A stretch of 64,000 nt of DNA from the NCBI RefSeq assembly GCF_017310545.1, contig NZ_CP066203.1, positions 806,001 to 870,000 of the forward strand, written 5' to 3'. The position numbers and the translations under genes are program-made. A model generated the notes under the pieces. It saw only the letters and a program-made list of their open reading frames with translations, was not told where the DNA came from and searched no databases. This DNA comes from Methylacidimicrobium sp. B4 (GTDB lineage Bacteria; Verrucomicrobiota; Verrucomicrobiia; Methylacidiphilales; Methylacidiphilaceae). Positions 8,116-18,200 of the stretch are shown here, piece by piece (position 1 is the stretch's first letter; each line of letters opens with the position of its first letter).

Positions 8116-8718
8116 ATGGGGATCGTGATGCTGCGGAGCTTCGGTTTTCTGCTGATCGGCGGACTCGCCCTCATTGGCGTGCTGACCCTGGTTGGGGTCG
8201 TTCTCTCCATCCGCCAGGGGTTCGGCTCCCGCGAAGCGCCTCCTGCCTGGGAAGCCTTCGTCGCCAAACGGATCTACCGGCTCTCGATCCCCGAGGAGGC
8301 GCGCCTTCAGCAGAATCCCTTTCCGCCGAGCCGCGACTGGCTCCAGCAGGGGATGGAGCACTACGCCGACCATTGCGCCCAGTGCCACGCAAACAACGGA
8401 AGCGGGGAGACCGAGATGGGCAAGAACCTCTACCCGCGGCCCCCGGACATGCGGAAGCCCGAAACCCAGCGCCTCACCGACGGAGAGCTCTACTACATCA
8501 TCCATAACGGCATCCGGCTCACGGGAATGCCCGCCTGGGGGGAAAACGGCCACGATGCGGAGAGCTGGAAGCTCGTCCTCTTTCTCCGCCACCTGCCCAA
8601 GCTCACCCGCGAAGAGGAGCTCCAGATGGAGCAGCTCAACCCGAAGGGGCCGAAGGAGCGGGCCGAGGAGCAGGAGGAGGAGCACTTCCTGGAAGGAGAG
8701 GACAAAAGCTCTCCTTGA
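8116..8718 (+). CDS. Membrane-anchored class I monohaem cytochrome c
   Basis: The protein has 200 residues. One N-terminal hydrophobic helix (FGFLLIGGLALIGVLTLVGVVLSI) acts as an uncleaved anchor. A cytochrome c domain carries the haem motif CAQCH near residue 94 and a probable axial Met in GMPAWG. The last 40 residues are extremely Glu/Lys-rich. It is likely periplasmic and electron-carrying. Divergent placement next to nnrS-nirK suggests it donates electrons to NirK or shares its regulation; that is inference. ATG at 8128 is an alternative start. Confidence 0.85.
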   Translation: MGIVMLRSFGFLLIGGLALIGVLTLVGVVLSIRQGFGSREAPPAWEAFVAKRIYRLSIPEEARLQQNPFPPSRDWLQQGMEHYADHCAQCHANNGSGETEMGKNLYPRPPDMRKPETQRLTDGELYYIIHNGIRLTGMPAWGENGHDAESWKLVLFLRHLPKLTREEELQMEQLNPKGPKERAEEQEEEHFLEGEDKSSP

Positions 8719-8821
8719 ACGAGCGCCTGGGAGCCGATAGGCTGGTGATCGAGGTCTGCTTTCCGCAACGTCGGGGAAGCGAGGCCAGAGGGCGGAAAAT
8801 TTGAAAATCGGAGGGAATACG

Positions 8822-9166
8822 ATGCGTAGCGGGGTTGGAGCTCTGCTTTCCTGCTTGCTCTTCAGTTTCAGTGCGCTTTCGACCTTTGCGCATGGCAATG
8901 AGATCCATGTCATCGGGGAGGTCGCTTCCGTGGAAGGGAACGTGCTCACGGTCAAGTCGCGGGAGGGCAAGTCGGTCCCGGTCGAGCTGACCGACCGTTC
9001 GCAAATTTCCAAGGGGAAGACAAAGGAACGCGCTACGGTCGCCGATCTCCTTCCCGGGGAGCGCGTCGTGATCCATGCCCGCAAGGCGGGCGACAAGCTC
9101 CAGGCCAATACGGTACAGATCGGGAAAGGCAAAGCGGGCACAGAGAAGGCCAATACGCAGCCTTGA
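8822..9166 (+). CDS. Small exported OB-fold-like protein (DUF5666-like)
   Basis: The protein has 114 residues. The signal peptide ends in LSTFAHG. The mature part reads IHVIGEVASVEGNVLTVKSREGKSVPVELTD..SQISKG, then DLLPGERVVIHARKAGDKLQANTVQIG, the strand pattern of small periplasmic beta-barrel proteins of the DUF5666 kind. The role is unknown. The ribosome binding site GGAGGG 6 bases before ATG 8822 decides the start over an upstream frame extension. Confidence 0.65.
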   Translation: MRSGVGALLSCLLFSFSALSTFAHGNEIHVIGEVASVEGNVLTVKSREGKSVPVELTDRSQISKGKTKERATVADLLPGERVVIHARKAGDKLQANTVQIGKGKAGTEKANTQP

Positions 9167-9232
9167 CGGTGCCTCGAGCTTAGCCGGAGGCGAGCCAAGG
9201 CTTCCGGATTCCTGCGGGTCGCCCTCGCGCCC

Positions 9233-11446
<2,214 letters not shown>

Positions 11447-11468
11447 TCACGTTGCTTTTGCTAGGCTA

Positions 11469-11494
11469 GATTGTACTCGCGGATCCGTACAATC
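11469..11494. promoter_or_regulatory. Palindrome between katG and the LysR gene
   Basis: GATTGTAC at 11469-11476 and its exact inverse GTACAATC at 11487-11494 are separated by 10 bases. Each arm contains a TACAAT hexamer in the orientation of one of the two divergent genes, so the site could overlap both -10 boxes. It is a good candidate operator for the LysR-type protein. No matching -35 hexamers are obvious. Confidence 0.45.
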
Positions 11495-11630
11495 CATTTT
11501 TCGGGTGAATGGCCGATGCTCTGGTCATGAGTCCTTCGGCGCCCGTTCGCTCGAGCAAGCTGCGGATTGGGCAGCCCGCCCTCCTTCGAGGCTTTCGGTT
11601 GCCTTGGCAAAGGGAGAGGGGAGAGATACG

Positions 11631-12656
11631 ATGTCATCTTCCGTGGACACCATCCCCGATTCGCATGGCCGGGACGGGCGCGGCCCGGGCGCGGGCTCCG
11701 GTGGGGAAGCCTCCGACCTCCCCGATCTCCAACCGAGCCACCTCGTGACCTTCGCGCTGGTGGCCGAGCTCGGCAGCGTAAGCCTGGCCGCCCGGCGCCT
11801 CCATGTCGTTCAAGCGGCGGTCTCGGCACAGCTGCGCCGCCTGCGGGAGGCGGTCGGAGATCCCCTCTGCCATTTCGAGCAGGGCCATGTCCATCTCACC
11901 CCCGCTGGGGAGGAGCTCCGGAAGCATGCCCTCCGCGTGGCCGAAGGGGTCGCCGCCGCCCGAGAATTCGCCTGGAGGCTGCAAAAGCGGATCGAAGGCC
12001 GGCTCCGGATCGCCCTGACCGTCACGATCGGGAGCTACTACCTCCCCTGCCCTTTGGTCGCTTTTCAGGATCGCTATCCGGGCATCCGGGTCGAGATCGA
12101 GACCGGATCCTCCCGAGAGATCGTCGGGCGTGCAGAGGATTTTGACCTCGTCTTCGTCGAGGAGCCGCTGGAGGGGCGCCCTCCGCCCGATTACGTCCGC
12201 AAGCCTTGGATCGAGGAAGAGATTCTGCTCGTGACCCCTCGGGAGAGCCGCCTCGCGCGCGACTTTCCCAAGGGGGTGGCGCTCGGTCACCTGCCAGGGG
12301 AGAAGGTTCTCTGGCGGGAAGCCGATTCCGGTGTCCGCCGAGCGGTCGAGAGAGCCTTCAGCGCGCTGCGGATCGCGCCTCCGGGCCATGTCGAGCTGCC
12401 GAGTGCTCAGGGAGTCATCGAGGCCGCCCGGGCCGGGCTCGGGATCGGCTTCATTGCGACCAGCGTGCTGCCGGAGGAGGATCCCGGGCTAGCCGCGCTG
12501 CGGATCAACCCTCCCGAGGGGCTCTGGTGGAGCCTCGCCATCCTCGCCCCCCCTCTGGCGCAACGCTCCGCCGGCGCCGCCGCGTTCCTGGCCCTGCTCG
12601 AGCAAAGCCCCGGCAGGATGGTCCGCGGCGGCATCCCGGCTCCGAAAGGCGGCTAG
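11631..12656 (+). CDS. LysR-type transcriptional regulator
   Basis: A 341-residue regulator. The winged helix is at about residues 34-93 (HLVTFALVAELGSVSLAARRLHVVQAAVSAQLRRLREAVG, in pieces), followed by a linker helix and a periplasmic-binding-like effector domain. The effector start RIALTVTIGSYYLPCPLVAF resembles the CbbR/CysL branch. It lacks the closely spaced redox cysteine pair of OxyR, so peroxide sensing is not indicated despite the katG neighbour. The start follows GGGGAGAG. Its stop overlaps the formate dehydrogenase stop by 4 bases (convergent). Targets could be katG, itself or fdh. Confidence 0.85.
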   Translation: MSSSVDTIPDSHGRDGRGPGAGSGGEASDLPDLQPSHLVTFALVAELGSVSLAARRLHVVQAAVSAQLRRLREAVGDPLCHFEQGHVHLTPAGEELRKHALRVAEGVAAAREFAWRLQKRIEGRLRIALTVTIGSYYLPCPLVAFQDRYPGIRVEIETGSSREIVGRAEDFDLVFVEEPLEGRPPPDYVRKPWIEEEILLVTPRESRLARDFPKGVALGHLPGEKVLWREADSGVRRAVERAFSALRIAPPGHVELPSAQGVIEAARAGLGIGFIATSVLPEEDPGLAALRINPPEGLWWSLAILAPPLAQRSAGAAAFLALLEQSPGRMVRGGIPAPKGG

Positions 12657-13804
12657 ACGCTGTACGAGTGGGCACCCACGCCGGCCAGCCTGCCCCCTTC
12701 GACGATCAAGTACTCCTTGCGGATCGGCTTGCCCGCGAACCAGCACTCGAGGATCTCCCGGACTCCCGCCGCATAGCGCGCCTGGGCCGAGAGGGTCGTT
12801 CCCGAGATGTGGGGAGTCATCCCCTCATGGGGCATCGTCCTCCAGGGATGATCCTTGGGAGCCGGCTGCGGGAACCAGACATCCCCGGCATAGCCGGCGA
12901 GCTGGCCACTTTCCAGGGCCCGGACGATCGCGTCCCGGTCACAGATCTTCGCGCGGGCCGTGTTCACCAGGTAAGTACCCCGCTTCATCTTGGCCAAGAG
13001 CGCCTCATTGAAGAGATGCTCGGTCTCGGGATGGAGGGGACAGTTGATCGTGACGACATCGCAGTGCGGGACCATCGAGGCCGAGTCGGGATGGTAGGTG
13101 AGGCCCAGCTCCGCCTCGACCTCCGAAGGCAGGCGATGCCGATCGGTGTAATGGAGGCCGACATCGAACGGCTTGAGCCGCCGCAAGACGGCAAGGCCGA
13201 TCCGGCCCGCCGCCACGGTTCCTACTTGCATCCCTTCGAGGTCGTAGGCCCGCTCCACGCAGTCGGCGATGTTCCACCCTCCCCGCCGCGCCCAGTCATG
13301 GGAGGGGAGATAGTTTCGGACGAGGGAGAGGATCATCATGACCACATGCTCGGCCACGCTGATGCTGTTGCAGTAGGTCACCTCCGCCACCGTGATGTTC
13401 CGCTCGGTCGCCGCTTTCAGGTCGACATGATCCGATCCGATGCCGGCGGTGATCGCCAGCTTGAGCTTCGGCGCCTTGGCGATCCGCTCGCGGGTCAGGT
13501 AGGCCGGCCAGAAGGGCTGCGAAATCACCACGTCGCTATCCGGCAGCTCCTGCTCGAAGCGCGACTTCGGACCTTCCTTGTCGGAGATCACGACGAGGGT
13601 GTGTCCCCGCTCCTCGAGAAAGCGCCGCAGGCCCAGCTCCCCGGAAACGCTGCCCAGGAGCTCGCCGGGCCGAAAGTCGATTCGCTCGGGATTGGGGACC
13701 GTCTGCCCATCCGGGTAGCGCTCGATCACCGGGATCGAATCCCGGGCATAGGAAGGGGGATATCCCTTCACCGGATCATCGTAGAGAACGCACAGGATCT
13801 TCAT
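12653..13804 (-). CDS. fdh: NAD-dependent formate dehydrogenase
   Basis: A 383-residue D-2-hydroxyacid dehydrogenase family enzyme. The order and spacing match methylotroph FDH, which oxidises formate to CO2 with NAD (EC 1.17.1.9). FDH hallmarks: VVISQPFWPAYLT, ITAGIGSDHVDL, VTYCNSISVAEHVVMMIL (substrate Asn), VGTVAAGRIGLAVLRRL (dinucleotide loop), YTDRHRLP (Asp giving NAD preference), NTARAKICDRDA (catalytic Arg) and PHISGTTLSAQARYA (catalytic His). It is cytoplasmic and the last step of C1 oxidation. GAGGAAAAAAGAAG precedes the ATG. It is transcribed alone. Confidence 0.95.
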   Translation of the reverse strand: MKILCVLYDDPVKGYPPSYARDSIPVIERYPDGQTVPNPERIDFRPGELLGSVSGELGLRRFLEERGHTLVVISDKEGPKSRFEQELPDSDVVISQPFWPAYLTRERIAKAPKLKLAITAGIGSDHVDLKAATERNITVAEVTYCNSISVAEHVVMMILSLVRNYLPSHDWARRGGWNIADCVERAYDLEGMQVGTVAAGRIGLAVLRRLKPFDVGLHYTDRHRLPSEVEAELGLTYHPDSASMVPHCDVVTINCPLHPETEHLFNEALLAKMKRGTYLVNTARAKICDRDAIVRALESGQLAGYAGDVWFPQPAPKDHPWRTMPHEGMTPHISGTTLSAQARYAAGVREILECWFAGKPIRKEYLIVEGGRLAGVGAHSYSV

Positions 13805-13935
13805 CTTCTTTTTTCCTCTTCATCATCATTTCGCAGAAAAGGCCGCTCTCCCATCCGGGACGACCTCTTATCAAACGTAAGCGCTTAAACGGTGATGATG
13901 GAAATAATCCTTTCTTATGATCCGATCGCGTTTCG

Positions 13936-14532
13936 TTATGTGGCAAGGGGCGGCAGGAGCTTTTCGACGAGCAGGTAGACGGTTGAGCCAGGGATCCGGG
14001 GCCAGTCTGTGCAGGGCGGAGAATTCCGCTTCTTCGCCCGGTTGACCGCGTCGCGGATTTGTTCTTCGCTGAACGCCGAGGCGCGGATTCCTTTGTCGTA
14101 GCCGGGAAGATGCTTTTTTAGTCGCCGCAGGCAATCCTTAGCCTCTCCGTCCTCGAAGTGGAGCAGGAGCCAATACTCAAAGTTGGGATTGCTGAGGGCG
14201 ACACAGTAATGACAAGCCTCTTTGGTCCATTGAAACAGCGGAGCCAACTCTTCATCGCTCCGCTGATCGTGATCGACCACCAGCCACGCTTCGTCGGAGT
14301 CCTGCAATGCTTCTTTCCGTAGATGATTGCTCATCCGCTCCAGCACCTGAGCTGGCGAGCTTCGGCGACCGGGTGGGAGCAGCTTCAGATAATACTCCAG
14401 TTGCCGATTCCTAAAGAGGGCGAGGGAGAAATAGTCCGGCTCGGTCTTGGCCCCTTCCGTGGCAATGACATAAAGCTTGCGGTAGCGCCGTTTTCCCTGG
14501 GGTGGGCGGAAGCTGCGCCTCTTAGAGCCCAT
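13936..14532 (-). CDS. RloB-like protein (AbiLii type)
   Basis: A 198-residue protein beginning GSKRRSFRPPQGKRRYRKLYVIATEGAKTEPDY in pieces; the EGxKTE motif and later WLVVDHDQRSDEEL and SNPNFEYWLLLHFED segments are the conserved Toprim-like core of the RloB family (PF13707). Its start overlaps the end of the upstream ATPase gene by 11 bases, so the two are translationally coupled. The pairing AAA15 ATPase plus RloB is the layout of AbiL phage-defence systems, where this subunit is the likely nuclease effector. Assignment to AbiL is by family and context, not experiment. Confidence 0.8.
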   Translation of the reverse strand: MGSKRRSFRPPQGKRRYRKLYVIATEGAKTEPDYFSLALFRNRQLEYYLKLLPPGRRSSPAQVLERMSNHLRKEALQDSDEAWLVVDHDQRSDEELAPLFQWTKEACHYCVALSNPNFEYWLLLHFEDGEAKDCLRRLKKHLPGYDKGIRASAFSEEQIRDAVNRAKKRNSPPCTDWPRIPGSTVYLLVEKLLPPLAT

Positions 14533-15886
14533 CCTTCCCTTTCTCTTCTCCTTCCTGCTCCGCGGAGAGAGAACGGCTCGCCAAAGCTCCGCACCAGAGG
14601 ATCCGGGGGATCCCTCCCAATCGCCCCTGGAGGTAGCTCTTGCGGATGTCCTTGTCATACCGGACATCCTCATACTCGCTGAAGGAGAAAAGGTCCGAGG
14701 CTCCGGAGCCGTCTCTCTCGGTCACCCAGATCTCATCGCGACGGAGGAGCTCCTGATCCATGAGCAGCAGGTCATGGGTCGTCAGGAGGAGCTGCGCCCG
14801 GCTCTGGGTCGAGCAGCTGCCCAGATAGGCTTCGAGCAGCCTCCGGGTAAGCAAGGGATGCAAGCTCCGGTCGAGCTCATCGATCACAAAGACCCTCCGG
14901 GAGCCTTCGCCCGAGAGATCCAGAAATGCCGGCAAAAGGTCGACGACCCGCTGCGATCCGGCCGACTCCTCCATCAGCTTGAACTTCACCTCGTTGCCAT
15001 CCGCCCTGGGATGGTAGGTGACCAATCTCTTGGCCACGAACTTGCCCCCTTCGAAGCTCACCAGGGTGCGATCCGGCAATCGAACCGTCTCCCCCCCTTT
15101 CGCTTTTTCTTCTACCATCCGCTTGAATTCAGGGGCCATTGGATAGCTTTGGAACTCTTCCTCCTCCCATTCCAGGCGGGCGATCCCCGTGTCGAGCCGC
15201 GATAGCCACTCCTCCAGGATCGACAAGCGGGGATCCTCTCCGTCGAAGTACTTGCCCCATCCCGTAAACCCGGTTTCGGGTCCAACGAGGGTCAGCTGCT
15301 TGGCGAACCAGTCATAGACTGGCCGGAAATGCTCCACCTTCTGGGAGACGGAGTTGGTGAGGAAGAGCTGGTTGTCCCGAGTTCCCCGAAATGCGAAGTC
15401 GAGGAAGCGATCTTTCTCTTTTTCCTTTAGCGTTAGCGGCGGGTAAAAGTCGATCTTCCTATCCCGCCGGTCGTAGAGGACCGTCTCCGTCGTTGCACCA
15501 ATCTTGACGAGCTTCTCCTCCAGCACCTTGTCGCTGGTCACCGCAAAGCTCAGCTCATAGATCGTTTCGTCGATCAGAAGCTCGAAGCAAAAGCGCGACG
15601 GTTGCCTTTCCTGGTTGGGATCGAGGCGAAACGGCTCCACGGGAATCTCTTGGTCCGGTCGTGTGCCTTCCACCACTAACCGCTCGGCAAAGCGGAGAGC
15701 TTCGAAGAAGTTGCTCTTTCCCGATGCATTGCCCCCGTAGAGCACCGCAATCGGGAGAACCCTTGTCCGGTACTTCGTCAGTTTTGGAACCCGTTCTCCA
15801 TGCTGGCGTTCCCGGCTGGCAACCATCGAAAGCGTCGCCTGGTTGCGGAAGGACTTCCAGTTCTCCACCGAAAACTTTACGATCAT
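14522..15886 (-). CDS. AAA15-family ATPase (AbiLi/RloA type)
   Basis: A 454-residue ABC/SMC-like ATPase. Walker A GGNASGKSN is at residues 51-59, the signature motif is in EESAGSQRVVDLLP, Walker B is VFVIDELDRSLHP and the switch His is in LLLTTHDLLL. There is no long coiled-coil arm, as in OLD-like AAA15 proteins. It is the first gene of a two-gene unit with the RloB-like protein. The proposed role is sensor/motor of an abortive-infection defence system. The start MIVKFSVENWKSF is the classic family N-terminus. An AT-rich stretch containing TATATT at about 15930 probably holds the promoter. Confidence 0.85.
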   Translation of the reverse strand: MIVKFSVENWKSFRNQATLSMVASRERQHGERVPKLTKYRTRVLPIAVLYGGNASGKSNFFEALRFAERLVVEGTRPDQEIPVEPFRLDPNQERQPSRFCFELLIDETIYELSFAVTSDKVLEEKLVKIGATTETVLYDRRDRKIDFYPPLTLKEKEKDRFLDFAFRGTRDNQLFLTNSVSQKVEHFRPVYDWFAKQLTLVGPETGFTGWGKYFDGEDPRLSILEEWLSRLDTGIARLEWEEEEFQSYPMAPEFKRMVEEKAKGGETVRLPDRTLVSFEGGKFVAKRLVTYHPRADGNEVKFKLMEESAGSQRVVDLLPAFLDLSGEGSRRVFVIDELDRSLHPLLTRRLLEAYLGSCSTQSRAQLLLTTHDLLLMDQELLRRDEIWVTERDGSGASDLFSFSEYEDVRYDKDIRKSYLQGRLGGIPRILWCGALASRSLSAEQEGEEKGKDGL

Positions 15887-16241
15887 GGCTCACCCATTTT
15901 CCGCACGAATCGCCTCGCTTGGTGAGACAATATAGCTGTATTTCGGAGAAAACCTATCCTGGAACGAGACAATTTCTCATAACAGGCGGATTCGCGGATC
16001 CGGGGCGAAGCAAGGGCATTGTCCTTGCAGCCGTCGATTGCACTGGAGCCTCAACGAGGCGTCCAACGAGGAAGAGGGAAGAGAAAAACCTCGCCGGGAA
16101 GGCTTACGCTTCCCGAGCGAGAAGAGCGGAGGACCTCTGGTGCTCAGCGCGAGCGGTGCGGGATCCGGGTCCCCGTTCGATCCAGGGAGCGCGTGGGCCG
16201 GCTTGCCCAGCCCACGCTCAAGCAATCTAGAATCACTCCGA
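15887..16241. other. Intergenic stretch without a recognisable gene
   Basis: The left part (15900-15990) is AT-richer and must contain the promoter of the ATPase/RloB pair. The right part is GC-rich, with several weak open frames that look like chance. I see no RNA gene or terminator with a T-run here. Confidence 0.35.
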
Positions 16242-16418
16242 TCAGGAACAGTCGCAGTCCTTGTGCTTGTGGACCGCGCACTCCTTCTTCTTCGCGCACT
16301 GATCGGCGCAGGAGCACGCGGGCTTCTTCTTGGCCAGGTAGGCCGACTCAGCGTGCAGCGGCGTTCCGACGGCGAACAGGAATAGAGAGAAGACAGGAAG
16401 CAACAGCAATTTTTTCAT
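16242..16418 (-). CDS. Tiny exported Cys/His/Lys-rich protein, probably metal-binding
   Basis: The protein has 58 residues. A signal peptide (MKKLLLLPVFSLFLFAVG, ending LHAES) leaves a mature peptide of about 30 residues with six Cys in CSCADQC...ECAVHKHKDCDCS and many Lys. The paired CxC/CxxxC and HKH motifs suggest metal binding in the periplasm, similar in style to small metallothionein-like peptides. That is inference from composition. ATG 16418 gives a normal signal peptide; an upstream ATG at 16436 would add six residues. Confidence 0.6.
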   Translation of the reverse strand: MKKLLLLPVFSLFLFAVGTPLHAESAYLAKKKPACSCADQCAKKKECAVHKHKDCDCS

Positions 16419-16523
16419 GATGCCCGCTCTTAGCAAGCAGGGGCATTTGTGGGCAAGCGGTTTTTTTGGTGCACGGGGTGCATCCGCGCCTAGACAGCCA
16501 GAAGACCCGGAACGGGAACGGGC

Positions 16524-16564
16524 CAGGGGCCGACAACCGGGAATCCGGTGGCCCCTGATTTTTG
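16524..16564 (+). terminator. Intrinsic terminator reading rightward with no upstream gene
   Basis: CAGGGGCC at 16524-16531 pairs exactly with GGCCCCTG at 16550-16557, and an inner stem ACCGG/CCGGT sits in the loop. ATTTTTGG follows. Only the plus strand has the T-run, yet no plus-strand protein gene lies between 13 kb and this point. It may end a small plus-strand RNA starting near 16440-16460. Confidence 0.55.
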
Positions 16565-16580
16565 GTTCAGGCCTTCTGGC

Positions 16581-17408
16581 TCAGCTCTCCTCCAGCTGAA
16601 CCGGAGCGCCCCTCCAGACCCAGCCTTCGGAGAGGACCTTCGCGTAGACCCCGACCTCGGCGTGGTTGTGGCGCGCCGCCGTCCGGAGAATGCCCGGATC
16701 TTGGGGAAGATCCCCCTGCGGAAGGGTCGTCATGACACAGCGACCGCAGCCCATCGTGATCTCCAGCCGAAGCGAGTCGCCGATCCGGAGCCGCTTCCCG
16801 ACCCACCCATTCTCGACGAAGCCACGCTCCCCCTCCGGCAGGGCGATCACGAAGTTGGGCCGGAACCGGCGCGCCTCGAAAAGGCCCTCGGGATAGAGCT
16901 CCCGCAGCGTTCGGAGGGTGGCGGTCGTGACGAGATGGATCGGGGCTGCGTCGAAGAAGGTCCCCGGGGGCATCTTCTCGTCGGTCGTCGCCTCGCGGTG
17001 GGCGAGCCCTTCGATATCGGGCCAGTACTCCTCGAGGCTGACCGTGTCCAGGGCGGAGGAGAGCAAGGAGACCTTCCGGCCGAAGAGAGCGCCCAGCGGC
17101 TCGGCCGCCGACGGATCATCGCTCCGCCGCCACTCCCCTCCCGGAAGCTGGAAGCGGACGACCGGCTCCTTCGACTCCTCCGGGGAGCGAACCCAGGAAA
17201 CCGGCAGGCTGAAGATCTTGCCCCACTTCGCCGGATACTTGGCGCTGACGATCTTTCCGGTTTCGGCGTCCCGGAAGGCGAAGTGGCGGTCGCCGACCAC
17301 TCCCTGCGAGCCCACTCGGACCGCGGTGAGCTCCTCACCTCCCATCGACTTGACGGGATAGCGGCGAAGAGAGATGACCTCGCCCTCTTTTTTTCCTTCG
17401 GTGCTCAT
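16581..17408 (-). CDS. MOSC-domain protein (YcbX/mARC type)
   Basis: The protein has 275 residues. The N-terminal beta-barrel domain begins EVISLRRYPVKSMGGEELTAVRVGSQGVVGDRHFAFRD in pieces, typical of MOSC_N. The MOSC domain contains RFRPNFVIALPEG and the molybdenum-cofactor Cys region ITMGCGRCVMTTLPQGDL. Such proteins bind Moco and detoxify N-hydroxylated compounds or move sulfur. It is cytoplasmic. It is divergent from the redoxin gene across about 140 bases. Confidence 0.85.
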   Translation of the reverse strand: MSTEGKKEGEVISLRRYPVKSMGGEELTAVRVGSQGVVGDRHFAFRDAETGKIVSAKYPAKWGKIFSLPVSWVRSPEESKEPVVRFQLPGGEWRRSDDPSAAEPLGALFGRKVSLLSSALDTVSLEEYWPDIEGLAHREATTDEKMPPGTFFDAAPIHLVTTATLRTLRELYPEGLFEARRFRPNFVIALPEGERGFVENGWVGKRLRIGDSLRLEITMGCGRCVMTTLPQGDLPQDPGILRTAARHNHAEVGVYAKVLSEGWVWRGAPVQLEES

Positions 17409-17515
17409 CGGATGCTCCCCTTGATTGCCCCCATTGCCATCCTGGCAACAAGGCTATCCCCAAGACGGAAAGGCCGGCAAGGAAAACCGCCTTCGGGAAT
17501 CGATTCGAAAAAGGT

Positions 17516-17543
17516 TTGTCCGCCTGGGCTCGCCTCCTACAAT
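17516..17543 (+). promoter_or_regulatory. Promoter for the redoxin gene, predicted leaderless
   Basis: TTGTCC at 17516-17521 and TACAAT at 17538-17543 are separated by 16 bases. The predicted transcription start, 7 bases after the -10, is the A of the ATG at 17550. There is no ribosome binding site before the ATG. Confidence 0.55.
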
Positions 17544-17549
17544 TTCCCC

Positions 17550-18119
17550 ATGGCCGCCACATCCTTGATGACCCCGCTGGGAACCCAAGCCCCTCCCTTC
17601 TCGCTTCCGGACCCTTCCGGGAAGCGGGTCTCGCTTTCCGACTTCGCCGGAGCTCCGGCGCTGCTCGTGATCTTCCTTTGCAACCACTGCCCCTATGTGA
17701 AACATCTGCAACATCATCTCGCGAAGCTGATCGCCGACTATCAGCGCCGAGGGCTTGCGGCGGTGGGGATCAGCGCCAACGATCCGGTCCGCTACCCCGA
17801 TGACTCGCCCGAGCGGATGGCCGAGGTCGCCAAGGAGGTCGGCTACACCTTCCCCTACCTCTTCGACGAAACCCAGGCGGTCGCCAAGGCCTATCGGGCG
17901 GCCTGCACTCCGGATTTCTTCCTCTTCGATCGGGATCAGCGCCTGGCCTACCGCGGCCAGTACGATGCGAGCCGGCCAGGGCATCCAATGCCCGTCACAG
18001 GGGCCGACCTCCGGGCGGCCATCGATGCGGTCCTCGCGGGGAAGCCGGCTCCCGCCGAGCAGCGACCGAGCATCGGCTGTAGCATCAAATGGAAGACCGG
18101 CAACGAACCTGAGTATTGA
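17550..18119 (+). CDS. Thioredoxin-fold redoxin (AhpC/TSA-like)
   Basis: A 189-residue protein of the redoxin group. APPFSLPDPSGKRVSLSDFAGAPALLVIFLCNHCPYVKH (in pieces) gives the fold and the active-site motif CNHCPYV, with a CxxC in place of a single peroxidatic Cys. Later TPDFFLFDRDQRLAYRGQYDASRPG is the conserved C-terminal strand pair. No signal peptide is seen, so a cytoplasmic thiol oxidoreductase is likely. The start is chosen from the promoter position; the second Met (residue 7) is an alternative. It is followed by cysI at 81 bases. Confidence 0.85.
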   Translation: MAATSLMTPLGTQAPPFSLPDPSGKRVSLSDFAGAPALLVIFLCNHCPYVKHLQHHLAKLIADYQRRGLAAVGISANDPVRYPDDSPERMAEVAKEVGYTFPYLFDETQAVAKAYRAACTPDFFLFDRDQRLAYRGQYDASRPGHPMPVTGADLRAAIDAVLAGKPAPAEQRPSIGCSIKWKTGNEPEY

Positions 18120-18200
18120 GGCAGCGCCCCGGAAGCCCGGAACTTCCAAAGCCGCGGTTTCTTGTTGCATTATATACTAACTCTATGGAGTAATGTACAT

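Noticed and set aside
11631-12656. OxyR, because it is divergent from katG
   Set aside because: The two cysteines visible (in DPLCHFE and YLPCPLV) are not a redox pair in the effector domain, and the effector domain resembles CbbR/CysL.
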